Shown here: one piece after another, positions 12,151 to 12,318 of the stretch
Layout: each line of letters opens with the position of its first letter
Numbering within the stretch: position 1 is the stretch's first letter
Assembly: GCA_016203345.1 (NCBI GenBank)
Contig: JACQMZ010000003.1
Location: forward strand, 1-12,318
Direction: 5' to 3'
DNA from: Candidatus Woesearchaeota archaeon
GTDB taxonomy: Archaea > Nanobdellota > Nanobdellia > Woesearchaeales > ARS49
Length of the DNA stretch: 12,318 nucleotides
The notes under the pieces: model-generated
What the model was told of the DNA's origin: nothing
The model's input: the letters and a program-made list of their open reading frames with translations, nothing else
Databases searched by the model: none
Made by a program: the position numbers and the translations under genes

Positions 12151-12318
12151 CTATTCTTCCATTACAACTATCTTTCCACAGTGATTAGGGTTCAGGAATG
12201 GGGTGCATCCTTGGATGATTTCTTTAATGCCGAATCGTATGCGTCCTGGCTGGAGTCCTGTTACTGTGGTGGATTGTCCTGGACTTATGGACTGACTTTC
12301 AAACTGTTGGGCGCCAGG
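12151..12318 (-). CDS. C-terminal fragment of a cupredoxin-like protein (5' end beyond the window)
   Basis: The last 55 codons of a minus-strand gene enter from the right edge and end at TAG (12151-12153). The visible part reads as the end of a small beta-sandwich: FESQSISPGQSTTVTGLQPG (6-25) matches the FxS..L.PGxS...F..PG pattern of blue-copper proteins, and the tail CTPFLNPNHCGKIVVMEE (38-55) resembles the CTPHPFMxGKVVV copper loop of amicyanin-type proteins. The loop is altered: the His of CxxH is Phe, the Met position before GKIVV is His46, and a second Cys (47) follows. It may bind a metal with other ligands, or form a disulphide instead. The protein is probably secreted, but the N-terminus is not visible. 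Confidence 0.6.
   Translation of the reverse strand, partial: PGAQQFESQSISPGQSTTVTGLQPGRIRFGIKEIIQGCTPFLNPNHCGKIVVMEE

Overview
The window looks like a piece of an archaeal chromosome. The evidence is an archaeal/eukaryotic-type glycyl-tRNA synthetase, two single-domain KaiC/RadA-like ATPases, a V4R protein, and a very regular promoter layout: at most genes a TATA-like box is centred about 26 bases before the start codon, which predicts leaderless mRNAs. The compact layout, small membrane proteins and PolX with a PHP domain would fit a DPANN lineage (Woesearchaeota-like), but that placement is inference. I see no phage, transposase or CRISPR genes, no tRNA and no rRNA.

Layout. Bases 1-148 hold a structured repeat and a conserved 3' element behind a small minus-strand gene (146-370). 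Then comes divergent polX (470-2188) and a DedA/VTT membrane protein (2230-2868). A likely three-gene membrane operon follows: a secreted-and-anchored protein (2967-3476), a 48-residue single-span protein (3473-3619) and a rhomboid protease (3636-4190). Next are two convergent KaiC-like ATPases (4268-5008 plus, 5057-5764 minus) and a V4R protein (5902-6369). A tight operon follows: FIST protein (6417-7715), LuxE/PaaK-like adenylating enzyme (7722-8942) and ALDH-superfamily reductase (8935-10380). About 200 non-coding bases then separate it from glyS (10581-12059, minus), and the window ends in the 3' end of a cupredoxin-like minus-strand gene (12151-12318).

How the genes may work together. 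The ligase and ALDH-like pair resembles the LuxE/LuxC acid reductase, which activates a carboxylic acid as acyl-AMP and reduces it to an aldehyde. The ALDH keeps the nucleophilic Cys but has Cys where the hydrolytic general-base Glu normally sits, and the ligase lacks the usual C-terminal lid and has a Cys four residues from its end. Coupling to a FIST ligand-binding protein, with V4R and KaiC-like signalling proteins next door, suggests a ligand-controlled carboxylate reduction module. No luciferase genes are present.

The other notable result is a dispersed hairpin family: seven clear copies and one probable divergent copy. Every clear copy has the same internal architecture: an outer stem of 8-9 bp, a one-base bulge on one strand, 4 bp, a GA/GA tandem mismatch, a variable GC stem and a small loop. 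The stem sequences change with compensation. Separately, a conserved element of about 65 bases starts exactly at the stop codon of two unrelated minus-strand genes.
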